Below, piece after piece: positions 47,137-56,872 of a DNA stretch of 64,000 nt. The notes beneath the pieces are model-generated. The model saw only the letters and a program-made list of their open reading frames with translations, had not been told where the DNA came from and ran no database searches. Origin of the DNA: Lachnospiraceae bacterium (lineage in GTDB: Bacteria; Bacillota; Clostridia; Lachnospirales; Lachnospiraceae); the NCBI GenBank assembly GCA_017624495.1, contig JAGAMY010000020.1, positions 26,699 through 90,698 on the forward strand, written 5' to 3'. A program made the translations under genes and the position numbers. Every line of letters begins with the position of its first letter. Position 1 is the first letter of the stretch.

Positions 47137-48447
47137 TTAATGTTTGACCTGTACAAAACAGTTACTTGCAGCCACATCACTGTACACAACTTCACCGGCT
47201 ACAATGGTATGCATAATTCTGCCCTTCACTTTTCTGCCTTCATATGGCATATTTTTGGATTTTCCTACAAATTCTTCCGGGTCAATGGCATAGGTCTTTT
47301 TCGGATTAAATATAACCACATCTGCCACTTTTCCAACTTCTAAGCTACCTTTATCCAAACCAATAATCTTCGCCGGATTGTAGCTTAACTTTTCAGCCAT
47401 CTGCATTGGTGTCAAATAGTCTTTTTCCACAAGCTCTGTATAGGTTAACGCTGCCGCAGTTTCTAAGCCCACGATGCCAAAAGGTGATCTCTTCATTGTA
47501 GTGCCTTTTTCTACTGCGGTATGTGGTGCATGGTCTGTAGCAATAACATCAATAATATTATTTTTCAATCCCTGACGAATTGCTTCTACATCTTTCGGTG
47601 CACGAAGCGGTGGATTCATTTTATAATTTGCATCATCCTCTAAGATATCTTCGTCTGAAAGAGTAAAATGATGTGGACACGCTTCAGCCGTAACATTTAT
47701 GCCATCTTTTTTTGCCAGTGCTAAAATCTTTACACTTCCTTCTGTTGAACAATGGCACAAATGCAACTGACAGCCAACGCTGTTGGCTAACATAATATCC
47801 CTTGCTTCAATAATATCTTCTACTTCATTGGAAATACCTTTTAATTTTAATTCCTCTGCACGTTTGCCGGCATTCATCACACCACCCTGTACAAGGTCAA
47901 TATCCTCACAATGGGCAAATACCGGAATGTTTTCTCCCTTTGCAATCTTCATAGCTTTCAAATAGGTAGCTGTGTTCATCACAGATTTACCATCTTCGGA
48001 AATGGCCGGAATACCTGCCTGTACCATTTCATGAATGTCGGAAAGCTCTTTTCCACGCTGACCCTTGGTAATAGCACCTATCTGCAAAACATTTACTTTT
48101 GCTAAATTTTTTGCTTTCTGGTGTACATAATTTACCACATCGGCATTGTCCACTACCGGCTTAGTGTTTGGCATGGCAAGAATTGTGGTAAAACCACCTC
48201 TTGCTGCGGCTGCCGCTCCGGTAACAACCGTTTCCTTATCTTCAAAGCCCGGGTCTCTTAAATGCACATGCAAATCAATAAATCCCGGCATTACAAAACA
48301 GCCTTTAGCATTTATTTCCCTGTCAGCTTTTTCTTTTAAGGCTTTACCTGTTTTTGCAATTTTACCATCCTCTATCAGAATATCGGATACTGCGTCTGTT
48401 CCTGTGGCAGGATCAATGACTCTGCCGCCTTTAATCAATAGCTTCAT
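47137..48447 (-). CDS. pyrC: Dihydroorotase, class I
   Basis: 436 residues. It closes carbamoyl-aspartate to dihydroorotate. Metal-binding motifs: GFIDLHVHLRDPGFEDKE, the HCED and HLCHCST histidines, and VIATDHAPHT near the active site. It is the first gene of the pyrimidine cluster; pyrB, carA and carB are not in the window. AGGAGGAACAGCGG precedes the start. A weak promoter (TACAAT at 48486-48491) lies about 40 nt upstream. No PyrR-type attenuator was recognised in the short leader. Confidence 0.95.
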   Translation of the reverse strand: MKLLIKGGRVIDPATGTDAVSDILIEDGKIAKTGKALKEKADREINAKGCFVMPGFIDLHVHLRDPGFEDKETVVTGAAAAARGGFTTILAMPNTKPVVDNADVVNYVHQKAKNLAKVNVLQIGAITKGQRGKELSDIHEMVQAGIPAISEDGKSVMNTATYLKAMKIAKGENIPVFAHCEDIDLVQGGVMNAGKRAEELKLKGISNEVEDIIEARDIMLANSVGCQLHLCHCSTEGSVKILALAKKDGINVTAEACPHHFTLSDEDILEDDANYKMNPPLRAPKDVEAIRQGLKNNIIDVIATDHAPHTAVEKGTTMKRSPFGIVGLETAAALTYTELVEKDYLTPMQMAEKLSYNPAKIIGLDKGSLEVGKVADVVIFNPKKTYAIDPEEFVGKSKNMPYEGRKVKGRIMHTIVAGEVVYSDVAASNCFVQVKH

Positions 48448-48525
48448 CCGCTGTTCCTCCTGTTCTTTTTCTATACTTTAGTAATATTGTAACATAGGAT
48501 TTTTTAAGATGGAAGTATAAATAAT

Positions 48526-48549
48526 ATTGCCGCCAAATCCGGCGGCAAT
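48526..48549 (-). terminator. Hairpin after pflA
   Basis: ATTGCCGCC (48526-48534) and GGCGGCAAT (48541-48549) form a perfect 9-bp stem with a 6-nt loop, 40 nt past the pflA stop. The tail ATTATTTAT is only moderately T-rich. Confidence 0.6.
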
Positions 48550-48589
48550 AAAAAGTTGAAGTTATTCTCTCGAAGCACACAATAAAATT

Positions 48590-49327
48590 TTACATGTTTT
48601 TCCAAGTTTTTTCCACAATGGCATAAGCCTCTTTTGCTTCCTGCTTTGTCAACTGTGGCACACCTTTTAATGGATACTCCATATCCAGATTTTCATATTT
48701 AGGCACTGCAAGAGCATGATAGGGAAGAATTTCTAATTTTTCTACATTTGTCAGGGTTGACAAATATCTGCCTAACGCTTCTAATTCTTCTGTCTGATTG
48801 GTAATTCCCGGTACAACCACATGACGTATCCAGACCGGAATATTCTGTTCTTCCAGAAAACGGGCAAAATCAAATACATTCCGGTTTGAATGTCCTGTTA
48901 ATTTCCGGTGTTCGTTCTCATCCATGTGCTTAATATCTAACATGACAAGGTCAGTAACCTTTGTAAGTGCATGGAATTTTGCAAGTTTTTCTTCATTATT
49001 TTTATCGAAAAGAATACCGGAGGTATCTAAACAGGTGTGAATATTCATTTCTTTGGCTTTTGTAAAAAGTTCTGTCAAAAAATCTATCTGCAGTAAGGGT
49101 TCTCCACCGGTTACGGTTAAGCCTCCGGTGGTATAAAAAGAACGGTTGCGATTTAGTTTTTTTAGGATTTCTTCGGTTTCCATGGGCGTTCCGTCTTTTA
49201 AGTGCCATGTATCCGGGTTGTGGCAATAAAGGCAGCGCATAGGGCAGCCTTGGGAAAATACGACGTAACGTACGCCTGGACCATCTACGGTTCCGAAGCT
49301 TTCTAGGGAGTGGATGTAGCCTGTCAT
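48590..49327 (-). CDS. pflA: Pyruvate formate-lyase activating enzyme (radical SAM)
   Basis: 245 residues from the ATG at 49327, which has AAAGGAATCTACCC in front; this matches the usual length near 246. The frame stays open upstream but that extension has no homologue character and crosses structured spacer DNA. The radical SAM cysteines are in QGCPMRCLYCHNP, with the glycine-rich LTVTGGEPLLQ and the SAM region HTCLDTSG. It uses a [4Fe-4S] cluster and SAM to generate the glycyl radical on PflB. It is downstream of pflB on the same strand, after a 276-nt spacer. Confidence 0.95.
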   Translation of the reverse strand: MTGYIHSLESFGTVDGPGVRYVVFSQGCPMRCLYCHNPDTWHLKDGTPMETEEILKKLNRNRSFYTTGGLTVTGGEPLLQIDFLTELFTKAKEMNIHTCLDTSGILFDKNNEEKLAKFHALTKVTDLVMLDIKHMDENEHRKLTGHSNRNVFDFARFLEEQNIPVWIRHVVVPGITNQTEELEALGRYLSTLTNVEKLEILPYHALAVPKYENLDMEYPLKGVPQLTKQEAKEAYAIVEKTWKNM

Positions 49328-49603
49328 GGGTAGATTCCTTTCTTTGGGCGATACTATTACTTTTCCGCCGGTTTCTGCGAAACTGGGCGGGTAGGCTCGT
49401 TTCTGCGAAACATCGCCTATGCTTTTTTTGGTGGTGTATGGCGGACGTGAAAACCGGCTGCTCCGCTTCTTCGAAGCTCCCGCATCCGCAGTATTCACAA
49501 CTTCGGGCTATTGCCCTGCGTTGTTCATACTGTACATTCGCTAAATAGAGGAAGCCGCTAATGCAAGCATTTGCGGCTTTCTCTATTTTTCTCATTGTTT
49601 TCA
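49328..49603. repeat. Highly structured pflB-pflA spacer
   Basis: No gene is supported here. Inverted repeats cover most of it. AAATAGAG...CTCTATTT with inner GCCGC/GCGGC forms a 16-bp stem (49543-49588). A hairpin near 49480-49535 pairs CAGTAT..CACAAC with GTTGT..ATACTG around GGGC/GCCC. Two identical GTTTCTGCGAAAC hairpins (49371-49383 and 49399-49411) are enclosed by GGCGAT (49347-49352) and ATCGCC (49412-49417). A minus-strand T-run is absent after the first stem, so pflA may be reached by read-through. Confidence 0.65.
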
Positions 49604-51832
49604 CTACATGGTTGCGTGGAAGGTTCTGGCGATTACTTCGTCCTGCTGTTCTTTTGTTAGCTTGATGAAGTTTACTGCATAACCGGATACACGAATGGTA
49701 AGCTGTGGGTACAACTCCGGATGTTTCTGTGCATCTAATAATGTTTCTTTATTTAATACGTTTACGTTAAGGTGATGTCCGCCCTGTTCTACATAACCAT
49801 CTAATAATGCGGTTAAGTTTTTCTGTGCATCTGCATCGTCTTTGCCTAATGCATCCGGCACGATGGTAAATGTATTGGAGATACCATCCTGTGAATCCAT
49901 GAATGGAAGTTTTGCTACAGAAGCTAAGGATGCTACTGCACCGTTTGTATCTCTTCCATGCATTGGGTTTGCACCCGGAGCAAATGCTACGCCACGTTTT
50001 CTACCGTCTGGTGTTGCGCCTGTGTTCTTACCATAAGATACGTTGGATGTAATGGTAAGAATAGATGTTGTCTGTACACCGCCACGGTATGTATGATTTC
50101 CTTTGATGAAGGAAATAAACTCATGTAACACATCCTGTGCAAGAGAGTCTACACGGTCATCATCATTACCGAATTTCGGGAAATCTCCTTCAATTTCAAA
50201 ATCTATTACTAAACCATTTTCATCGCGGATTGGTTTTACTTTTGCATATTTGATAGCAGATAAAGAGTCAGCTACTACGGACATACCTGCGATACCTGTT
50301 GCAAACCAGCGTTTTACATTCTTATCATGTAAAGCCATCTGGATTTTCTCGTAGGAATATTTGTCATGCATGTAATGAATGATATTTAATGCATTTACAT
50401 ATACACTTGCTAACCATTTCATCATTGCTTTGTATTTATCCCAAACTTCATCGAAATCTAAGTATTCGGATGTAATCGGACGATATTTTGGTCCTACCTG
50501 CTTGCCAGTCATTTCGTCTACACCACCATTGATAGCGTAAAGTAAACACTTCGCAAGGTTTGCTCTTGCACCAAAGAACTGCATTTCTTTACCGATTCTC
50601 ATAGAAGATACGCAGCATGCAATACCATAGTCATCCCCATGAACAACACGCATGATATCATCATTTTCGTACTGTACAGCAGAATGTTTGATAGAAACTT
50701 CTGCACAGAAGTTTTTGAAGTTCTCAGGCAGTTTTGTAGACCAGAGTACTGTCATGTTTGGTTCCGGAGCTGCACCGATGTTGTTTAATGTATTTAAGTA
50801 GCGGTAAGACATCTTTGTTACCATGCTTCTTCCATCTACACCGATACCTGCGATGGATTCTGTTACCCATGTAGGATCTCCGGCAAAAATTGTATTGTAT
50901 TCCGGTGTTCTTGCAAATTTTACACAACGCAATTTCATTACAAACTGGTCGATGATTTCCTGAATTTCTTTTTCTGTAAATGTGCCTTCTGCTAAGTCAC
51001 GCTCTGCATAAATGTCTAAGAATGTGGATGTACGTCCTAAACTCATTGCAGCACCGTTCTGCTCTTTAACTGCTGCTAAGTATGCAAAGTATACAGCCTG
51101 TGTAGCTTCTAATACGTTTGTAGCAGGTTTTGAAATGTCGCAGCCATAAATTTCTGCTAATTTCTTTAACATTTCTAAAGCACGAATCTGCTCGGATAAT
51201 TCTTCTCTTTCACGGATAACATCAGAGTACATGATGATACGCGTGGAATTTAACTGTGCTTTTTTGTCTTCAATTAAGCGGTCAACACCATAAAGTGCCG
51301 GTCTTCTGTAGTCACCGATAATACGTCCACGTCCATATGCATCCGGAAGACCTGTGATAATGTGTGCGCTTCTGCAGGCACGCATTTCCGGTGTATAGGC
51401 ATCAAATACACCCGCATTGTGTGTTTTTCTGTGTGTTGTAAAATATTCTACAACTTCAGGGTCTACTTTATAACCATTGTCTTCACATGCTTTCATTGCC
51501 ATACGGATACCACCGTATACCTGTAATGCACGTTTAAAAGGTTTGTCTGTCTGGAAACCTACGATTTTTTCTTTTGATTTATCTAAATATCCCGGTCCAT
51601 GGGATGTAATGGTAGAAACCATCTGTGTATCCATATCCAATACACCACCGGCTTCTCTTTCCTGTCTGGACAACTCTAATACCTGATCCCACAAATCTAA
51701 TGTATCCTGTGTAGGTCCTTCCAAAAAGCTTGCATCTCCATCATATGGACTATAGTTTTTCTGAATAAAATCTCTTACATTAATTTCTTTTTCCCAAGCT
51801 CCACCTTTGAAGCCTCTCCATCCGTTTTCCAT
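49604..51832 (-). CDS. pflB: Formate C-acetyltransferase (pyruvate formate-lyase)
   Basis: 742 residues. It splits pyruvate with CoA into acetyl-CoA and formate in anaerobic fermentation. The two catalytic cysteines are in [13 protein letters not shown] and the radical Gly is in RVSGYAVNF near the C-terminus. The N-terminal [10 protein letters not shown] and the segment [15 protein letters not shown] are typical of PflB. AGGAGGTAAACA precedes the start. A consensus promoter and a Rex-like operator lie directly upstream, which fits redox control. pflA follows after a structured spacer. Confidence 0.97.
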   Translation of the reverse strand: MENGWRGFKGGAWEKEINVRDFIQKNYSPYDGDASFLEGPTQDTLDLWDQVLELSRQEREAGGVLDMDTQMVSTITSHGPGYLDKSKEKIVGFQTDKPFKRALQVYGGIRMAMKACEDNGYKVDPEVVEYFTTHRKTHNAGVFDAYTPEMRACRSAHIITGLPDAYGRGRIIGDYRRPALYGVDRLIEDKKAQLNSTRIIMYSDVIREREELSEQIRALEMLKKLAEIYGCDISKPATNVLEATQAVYFAYLAAVKEQNGAAMSLGRTSTFLDIYAERDLAEGTFTEKEIQEIIDQFVMKLRCVKFARTPEYNTIFAGDPTWVTESIAGIGVDGRSMVTKMSYRYLNTLNNIGAAPEPNMTVLWSTKLPENFKNFCAEVSIKHSAVQYENDDIMRVVHGDDYGIACCVSSMRIGKEMQFFGARANLAKCLLYAINGGVDEMTGKQVGPKYRPITSEYLDFDEVWDKYKAMMKWLASVYVNALNIIHYMHDKYSYEKIQMALHDKNVKRWFATGIAGMSVVADSLSAIKYAKVKPIRDENGLVIDFEIEGDFPKFGNDDDRVDSLAQDVLHEFISFIKGNHTYRGGVQTTSILTITSNVSYGKNTGATPDGRKRGVAFAPGANPMHGRDTNGAVASLASVAKLPFMDSQDGISNTFTIVPDALGKDDADAQKNLTALLDGYVEQGGHHLNVNVLNKETLLDAQKHPELYPQLTIRVSGYAVNFIKLTKEQQDEVIARTFHATM

Positions 51833-51851
51833 TGTTTACCTCCTGCTTTCT

Positions 51852-51871
51852 TTGTTAGTTTTTTCTAACCA
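51852..51871. promoter_or_regulatory. Rex-like operator upstream of pflB
   Basis: TTGTTAGTTTTTTCTAACCA has the 7-6-7 inverted-repeat layout of the Rex site (TTGTTAA-N6-TTAACAA) with three differences. A second perfect inverted repeat, TTCTAAC-CATC-GTTAGAA (51863-51880), overlaps it. Both lie at and just after the predicted transcription start. Confidence 0.45.
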
Positions 51872-51876
51872 TCGTT

Positions 51877-51905
51877 AGAATATGCTAATTCACACCTTTT
51901 GTCAA
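51877..51905 (-). promoter_or_regulatory. pflB: pflB promoter
   Basis: On the minus strand: -35 TTGACA (51900-51905), 17-bp spacer, -10 TATTCT (51877-51882), about 45 nt before the start codon. Confidence 0.75.
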
Positions 51906-52154
51906 GAGCACAACGTGTACCAAAAAACATACAAGAAAAAATTTCTCAACAAGCCATTTTTACCCACTTTAACGCGGTAATGCTGTACGTTTTTTCCGTA
52001 AAAAACAAGAAATCCGACACGTCTGGACTCTTCGCCCAGACGGTCGGCATTTTAAACGTTATACTTCACGTGGTATACTCCACTTTTCCGTCAGTCATAT
52101 AACTATTGTCATTTAAACATGATTTTTTAGAAAAGTCAAGCCAAAAACCTATGA
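51906..52154. other. Intergenic stretch between pflB promoter and GH59-like gene
   Basis: Together with the pflB promoter and operator this makes a gene-free gap of 322 nt. Apart from the terminator hairpin at 52014-52047 I see only AT-rich sequence with no conserved element. Confidence 0.5.
52014..52047 (-). terminator. Terminator downstream of the GH59-like gene
   Basis: CCGAC and CGTCTGG (52014-52026, one bulge) pair with CCAGACG and GTCGG (52036-52047). On the minus strand the stem is followed by ATTTCTTGTTTTTT. It lies about 110 nt beyond the stop codon. Confidence 0.6.
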
Positions 52155-55100
52155 TTATTTTTTAATTTTCACGTTCTTTACGTTACTCCATGCGGAATAG
52201 TAATTTACTTTTCCTGATTTCTTGTAGCTTCTTACTCTTACAAAGTATTTCTTACCTTTTTTCAGCTTCTTAATGGTTGCAGAGGTTTTCTTTCCACCGG
52301 AAACTTTTGCAATCTTAGAACCTTTGAAGCTCTTAGCTGTAGCGTATTCGATTTCGTATCCGCTTGCTTTTTTATTCTTTTTCCATTTTACGGTAAGCTT
52401 TTTACCTTTTACATTTTTCACAGATGAAAGCTTAGACGCTGTCAGGCAGTAAGTTGTTTCAATTTCAGAAACATCTGCTTTTCCTGATGCATATACTGCA
52501 TGTACTTTGAACTGGTATTTTGTACCGTTTTTGTTTGCTTTTTTGTCTGTGTAGCTTGTAGCTTTTGTCGTAGCCACTTTGCTCCATGCACCATTTCCGG
52601 CTTTGCGGTATACTTCATAATTTACATCTGCGTTGACATCATTCCATGTAACTTTAATACCTTTGCTTACATTTTCAAGAGATGCAATCTTTGGCATAAC
52701 TGCGATGGAATCTGTATTTGAATCTGCAGCTTTCTGTTCTACTGCTTTGCAGGCAGAACAAATACCATTTACATAGGTATGTGCTTCTTTTGTGGATGTG
52801 CCACATGCACATGCTGTTGTATGTGTACCGTCACCGTTGTCTGTGGATGTGTATGCATGGGTGTGTGGTACTTCACCACCTGTTGTTGGTGCTTTTGGTT
52901 CTGCTGCACCACATGTTGTACAAGCGCCATTTACATATGCATGTGTTCCTGTAATTGTACGGTCACAATACGCACAACTTCCTGTATGTGTTCCATCTGC
53001 ATTTGCTACATATGTGTAGGTATGATCATGATATACTCCACAAAGTGTACAGAAACCTTCTTCAAAAACATGACTTTCTTTTACTGTACTTTCTTCTCCA
53101 CAGAAACAAACTGCCACATGTGTGCCATCTCCATTATCAGAGTATGAATGTGCATAGCTGTGCTCATGTGCTGTTACTGCAAGCCAGCTGATAACCGGCG
53201 CATCATCCCCCTGCGCTGTCAGGGTGTAGGTTACAAGCTGTTCCTCTGTTAAAGTAAATGCTGCTTTTGCATACTGGTCAGATACACTGTCAAACCACAT
53301 ATTTGCAACTTCAACTGTTGTATCCTCATAACTTAATGTAGCAACGGTATTTCGTGAGTGTGCCCACCAGTCACGATGACCTGCCATAATCATATAATTA
53401 CCTGCTGGAAGGGTAAACTGATAGGAAATTGTAGCACCTTTTTTATTGGAGCTACCATAAATACCTGTATCCTGCATATTGTTAGTATCTGTACTTCCTT
53501 TTACAGCAGTATCTGTATTTACCAATCCCCATGTATTGCCAGCGGATTTTAACTGGTCAGCAGACGCATTCAACAATGTGTCACCTGCTACACTCTTCAC
53601 CAGCTCATATGGTGGTGTAGTCGAATCTGCTGCCGGAGACTTACTATGTGAATCAATAAAGTAGTAGGTCTCTTTTGGAACTACCATTCCAACTGGAACA
53701 GATACCTTAAATGGTGTACCAAATACATTTACTGCATCCTCTACTACACCAGTAATTGCAGTACTTCCAAAATCTTTTCCTGTCAATGCTTCCGCCGAAG
53801 TATCCCAAGTAACTGCTTTTTCTACTACATTACCGGAACGAGTAACAAGCTCTACTGTTTCCGGTAAACCTGTAACCTCACTACCTGCTCCAATAACATC
53901 AATACTAGGGAGATTCTTTGCAGTAACAAATGGGTCTGTTACTTCTTCCGCTGGAATGGAGGCATCTAACATATGAATTGCATCAATATTTAATGTTCCT
54001 GACTTTACAACTACTTTTATCGTATGAGCTGTATTTTCAAGACCAGAATAAATATAGGTTTCTCCTCGTGTAGGTGTTGCTAATGTAACTGCATTTTCAT
54101 CAACTAATTCATCATCTACATATACATCAAGCTTCGCAGTTCCACCATTGCTACCAATTATAGAAAATCCTGCTCCTGTCATATTAAAGCTGAATGCGGA
54201 ATTAGCGGTACTGGTAGAAGAAACGGTACGATACCAGTCTTCCATTTTACCTCCACCAGGATTTTCGATTGCCCAGGTTCCTTCATAGCTTACTGCATCA
54301 TCCTGACCATCAATCATAGTAGTCGCATATGGTGTGCCACCTTTTACTGTCTCTACCAAAAGATTATCAAAGTAAATCTGTGACCATGTAGAACTAATCT
54401 TCACACGACCGGAAAGCATTGGTACAGCATCTACATAATCTGCTACACCTTCGTCATTAATTGCTACACTGATATTATTTCCTAATGCACGAATTTTAAC
54501 ATTATACTTGCCTTTTGCATTCTTTGCCACAGTACCACTAGCAACTACTGTATCAATACGATACAGTTTCCAGTCTCCGGCACCGTTTATCTCTAAAGTA
54601 TATCCACTTTGATTCCAATTCATACCAAATTGCGCACGAACCGTCAAACGTGCCACAACATTGGCATCTCCACCCGGAATCAATACATCTATAGATGTAT
54701 CTGTATCCATCCAACGGAAGTCACCAACGATAGTAGATGGTTCTCCAGGATTCCACTGCGCTACAGATGCCCCTAATTCCTGTTTTAATCTGCCACCTTC
54801 GACAATCCAAGCGCCATGGGTATCTAACATATATCGTGGCTCATTGCCTCGTTTCTCAAGGAAACCTTTCGCCTCTTCTTTATATTCGAAGTTATCTGCA
54901 TAGAGCACATTATCTGTTGTCACTCCATTCGTACCACCTGTTGCATCGGTATCTAAAACTGCACGATCCTCATTGTGGATACCTTCATCCGGAGTTCTTG
55001 CAGGCGTTGAAGCCTTTTTGTCTAAAGTAGTTGCTGTTGCTACACAATATGCCGGAAGGGTAACTGTCCATGTTCCATTATCATTTTCAATAATTCCTTT

Positions 55101-56585
55101 ATCCTGCATATAGTTATCTGTCTCTGTTAACCAGAACTGTAAATCCTTATCTTCTACAGCTTCCATATTTTCAGTAGTAATTGTAAATACTTTTTCATTC
55201 TGTGTATTGTTTACAAATACAACAGAAAAATCCGATTTATCCGGAGCTGCTAAGGTCATATAACCAGCATTTCCGTTAATACCGGCTGAATTATGTTCAC
55301 TTGCGCTTCCTTCAAAGGCTCCATCTGTAGATTCTTTAATTACACGCCAGATATCATTTGTATCCGGTTCACTATCTTCCCAGCCTGTTTTTGCAAAGCC
55401 TGCAAAATGCTGCAGCATATAAAGAGCCGGATCATAATGAATATAACCACTCCATGGATCACGGGCACTTAATAATTCCTTATGCGCATACTGAATACCT
55501 TCATAGAAAGCACCAATTGCTGGCTGGAACATATAATGTGTACGTCTGGTAGAATCAAATGCAGTAATAAAACTGTCCACCAATGCTAACGGACTCTGAT
55601 AACCACCAATACTCTTATATCCGTAGGTAGCGGTCTTATTTTCCTGAAGCTCTGAATAACCAAAGGTTGCACATCCTTCGCTGTACCATACCTCTTTATC
55701 ACTTGCTTCAGCCATAGCCACATATTTGTCTGTCAGATCACCTGCATCCGTACGATAATGGAAACCAATAATATCAACGGCTTCAAATAATTCATTATCA
55801 TTAAGCATAGATGGAACAATCTCAAGAGATTTATTTTCATCGGATGCAATAATTCGAATATTCTTATAGGCTTCCTGTGCCTCAGCACTCATACCAGCCG
55901 GAAATTCGGTTTCATTTGCCACACGGTTTGCATACCATTTAATAAAAGCCTCATCCGGATTACTTGTTTCATTTTTATCCGGATTTACAAAATCTACCAT
56001 ATAACCATATTTCTCATAAGCATCAAAAATGGTTTCTTTGTACCATTTATACATAGCTTCGTATCCCTGGTTATTAGTATTGTTGTTCCATTTGGTTTTT
56101 ACCCAGTTAGGCATTTCCCAACGAAGAATACTAACCTTTACATCCGGGTTAATGGTCTTTGCATCTGCAACCATAACAAATCCCGGTGAACGGGAAGCAT
56201 CTGCCTCTTCATCTTCATAACGCATAGTACAAGCCTCTGCACCGGTAGAGTTGTTTCCATCATTACCCATTTCCATTTTAATGTGGGTAAACAAAGGATA
56301 CTCTCCGCCAAAAAGATAATTCATCATTTCCCAATACTTTTCAGGTGCTTTATCCTTATACTCTAACAATAAGTTGCTGGTACTGTTACCATTCAACATA
56401 CCAAAGCCTTTATAAGTAAGACCATTGATATTCTTTGCAGCCGCATCTACATCATCACCATCAATTGTAATTGCAGTTGCATTCGCTGTTGTTGCCGCTT
56501 TTGCTAACATTTCCGGATTCGGAACTGAAAATGCCAAAGTAAATGCCAACGCCAGACTTAGAATTTTTTTCATTCTGATTTTCAT
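52155..56585 (-). CDS. Secreted GH59-like (galactocerebrosidase-type) multidomain glycosidase
   Basis: 1476 residues with a signal peptide (KKILSLALAFTLAFSV). The first 520 residues resemble GH59: YKGFGMLNGNSTSNLLLEY, IKMEMGNDGNNSTGAEA, then nucleophile Glu in VWYSEGCATFG and PWSGYIHYDPALYML, as compared with human GALC from memory. The acid/base Glu expected in a WNE motif lies in DKNETSN here, so Trp is replaced by Lys. A GALC-like lectin domain (about 560-750), a second beta-sandwich, an Ig-like module and another sandwich follow. Three or four His/Cys repeats (DNGDGTHT..CACG..) and two Fn3 domains end the protein. Beta-galactosidase action is likely, the natural substrate unknown. GGAGGGAAAGT precedes the start. 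Confidence 0.75.
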   Translation of the reverse strand: MKIRMKKILSLALAFTLAFSVPNPEMLAKAATTANATAITIDGDDVDAAAKNINGLTYKGFGMLNGNSTSNLLLEYKDKAPEKYWEMMNYLFGGEYPLFTHIKMEMGNDGNNSTGAEACTMRYEDEEADASRSPGFVMVADAKTINPDVKVSILRWEMPNWVKTKWNNNTNNQGYEAMYKWYKETIFDAYEKYGYMVDFVNPDKNETSNPDEAFIKWYANRVANETEFPAGMSAEAQEAYKNIRIIASDENKSLEIVPSMLNDNELFEAVDIIGFHYRTDAGDLTDKYVAMAEASDKEVWYSEGCATFGYSELQENKTATYGYKSIGGYQSPLALVDSFITAFDSTRRTHYMFQPAIGAFYEGIQYAHKELLSARDPWSGYIHYDPALYMLQHFAGFAKTGWEDSEPDTNDIWRVIKESTDGAFEGSASEHNSAGINGNAGYMTLAAPDKSDFSVVFVNNTQNEKVFTITTENMEAVEDKDLQFWLTETDNYMQDKGIIENDNGTWTVTLPAYCVATATTLDKKASTPARTPDEGIHNEDRAVLDTDATGGTNGVTTDNVLYADNFEYKEEAKGFLEKRGNEPRYMLDTHGAWIVEGGRLKQELGASVAQWNPGEPSTIVGDFRWMDTDTSIDVLIPGGDANVVARLTVRAQFGMNWNQSGYTLEINGAGDWKLYRIDTVVASGTVAKNAKGKYNVKIRALGNNISVAINDEGVADYVDAVPMLSGRVKISSTWSQIYFDNLLVETVKGGTPYATTMIDGQDDAVSYEGTWAIENPGGGKMEDWYRTVSSTSTANSAFSFNMTGAGFSIIGSNGGTAKLDVYVDDELVDENAVTLATPTRGETYIYSGLENTAHTIKVVVKSGTLNIDAIHMLDASIPAEEVTDPFVTAKNLPSIDVIGAGSEVTGLPETVELVTRSGNVVEKAVTWDTSAEALTGKDFGSTAITGVVEDAVNVFGTPFKVSVPVGMVVPKETYYFIDSHSKSPAADSTTPPYELVKSVAGDTLLNASADQLKSAGNTWGLVNTDTAVKGSTDTNNMQDTGIYGSSNKKGATISYQFTLPAGNYMIMAGHRDWWAHSRNTVATLSYEDTTVEVANMWFDSVSDQYAKAAFTLTEEQLVTYTLTAQGDDAPVISWLAVTAHEHSYAHSYSDNGDGTHVAVCFCGEESTVKESHVFEEGFCTLCGVYHDHTYTYVANADGTHTGSCAYCDRTITGTHAYVNGACTTCGAAEPKAPTTGGEVPHTHAYTSTDNGDGTHTTACACGTSTKEAHTYVNGICSACKAVEQKAADSNTDSIAVMPKIASLENVSKGIKVTWNDVNADVNYEVYRKAGNGAWSKVATTKATSYTDKKANKNGTKYQFKVHAVYASGKADVSEIETTYCLTASKLSSVKNVKGKKLTVKWKKNKKASGYEIEYATAKSFKGSKIAKVSGGKKTSATIKKLKKGKKYFVRVRSYKKSGKVNYYSAWSNVKNVKIKK

Positions 56586-56811
56586 ACTTTCCCTCCTATT
56601 TTCTTTACATAGCTAAGCCACTATAACTATTAAACCCATTATAAAGTCCCTCATTTTGCTTCACCATAGAAAAAATTAAACTTTCATTTACATTTTCTCT
56701 CTTTATTTCCAATACTTTTTTCATTTTTTGTACTATTTTACAAAACATATACTATTTCTCTTTTCTACATTGGAATTTTTGAACTTCCTGTGAATGATAA
56801 ATGGATAAACA

Positions 56812-56840
56812 TTTACATTTTTTTCAAAGTGGTATATAAT
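56812..56840 (+). promoter_or_regulatory. Promoter of the 81-residue membrane protein gene
   Basis: -35 TTTACA (56812-56817), 17-bp spacer, -10 TATAAT (56835-56840), 33 nt before the start codon. Confidence 0.75.
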
Positions 56841-56872
56841 AACTGCAAATGTTTTGAAGGAGAACGCTAATT

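Noticed and set aside
49328-49498. N-terminal extension of PflA in the same open frame
   Set aside because: The ATG at 49327 has a ribosome site and gives the family length; the extension runs through structured spacer.
49002-49604. A 200-codon minus-strand frame over the start of pflA
   Set aside because: It overlaps pflA in another frame and has low-complexity basic composition, a shadow of the real gene and spacer.
52500-53191. Cys-rich plus-strand frames opposite the GH59-like gene
   Set aside because: They mirror the His/Cys repeats on the coding strand and have no start signals.
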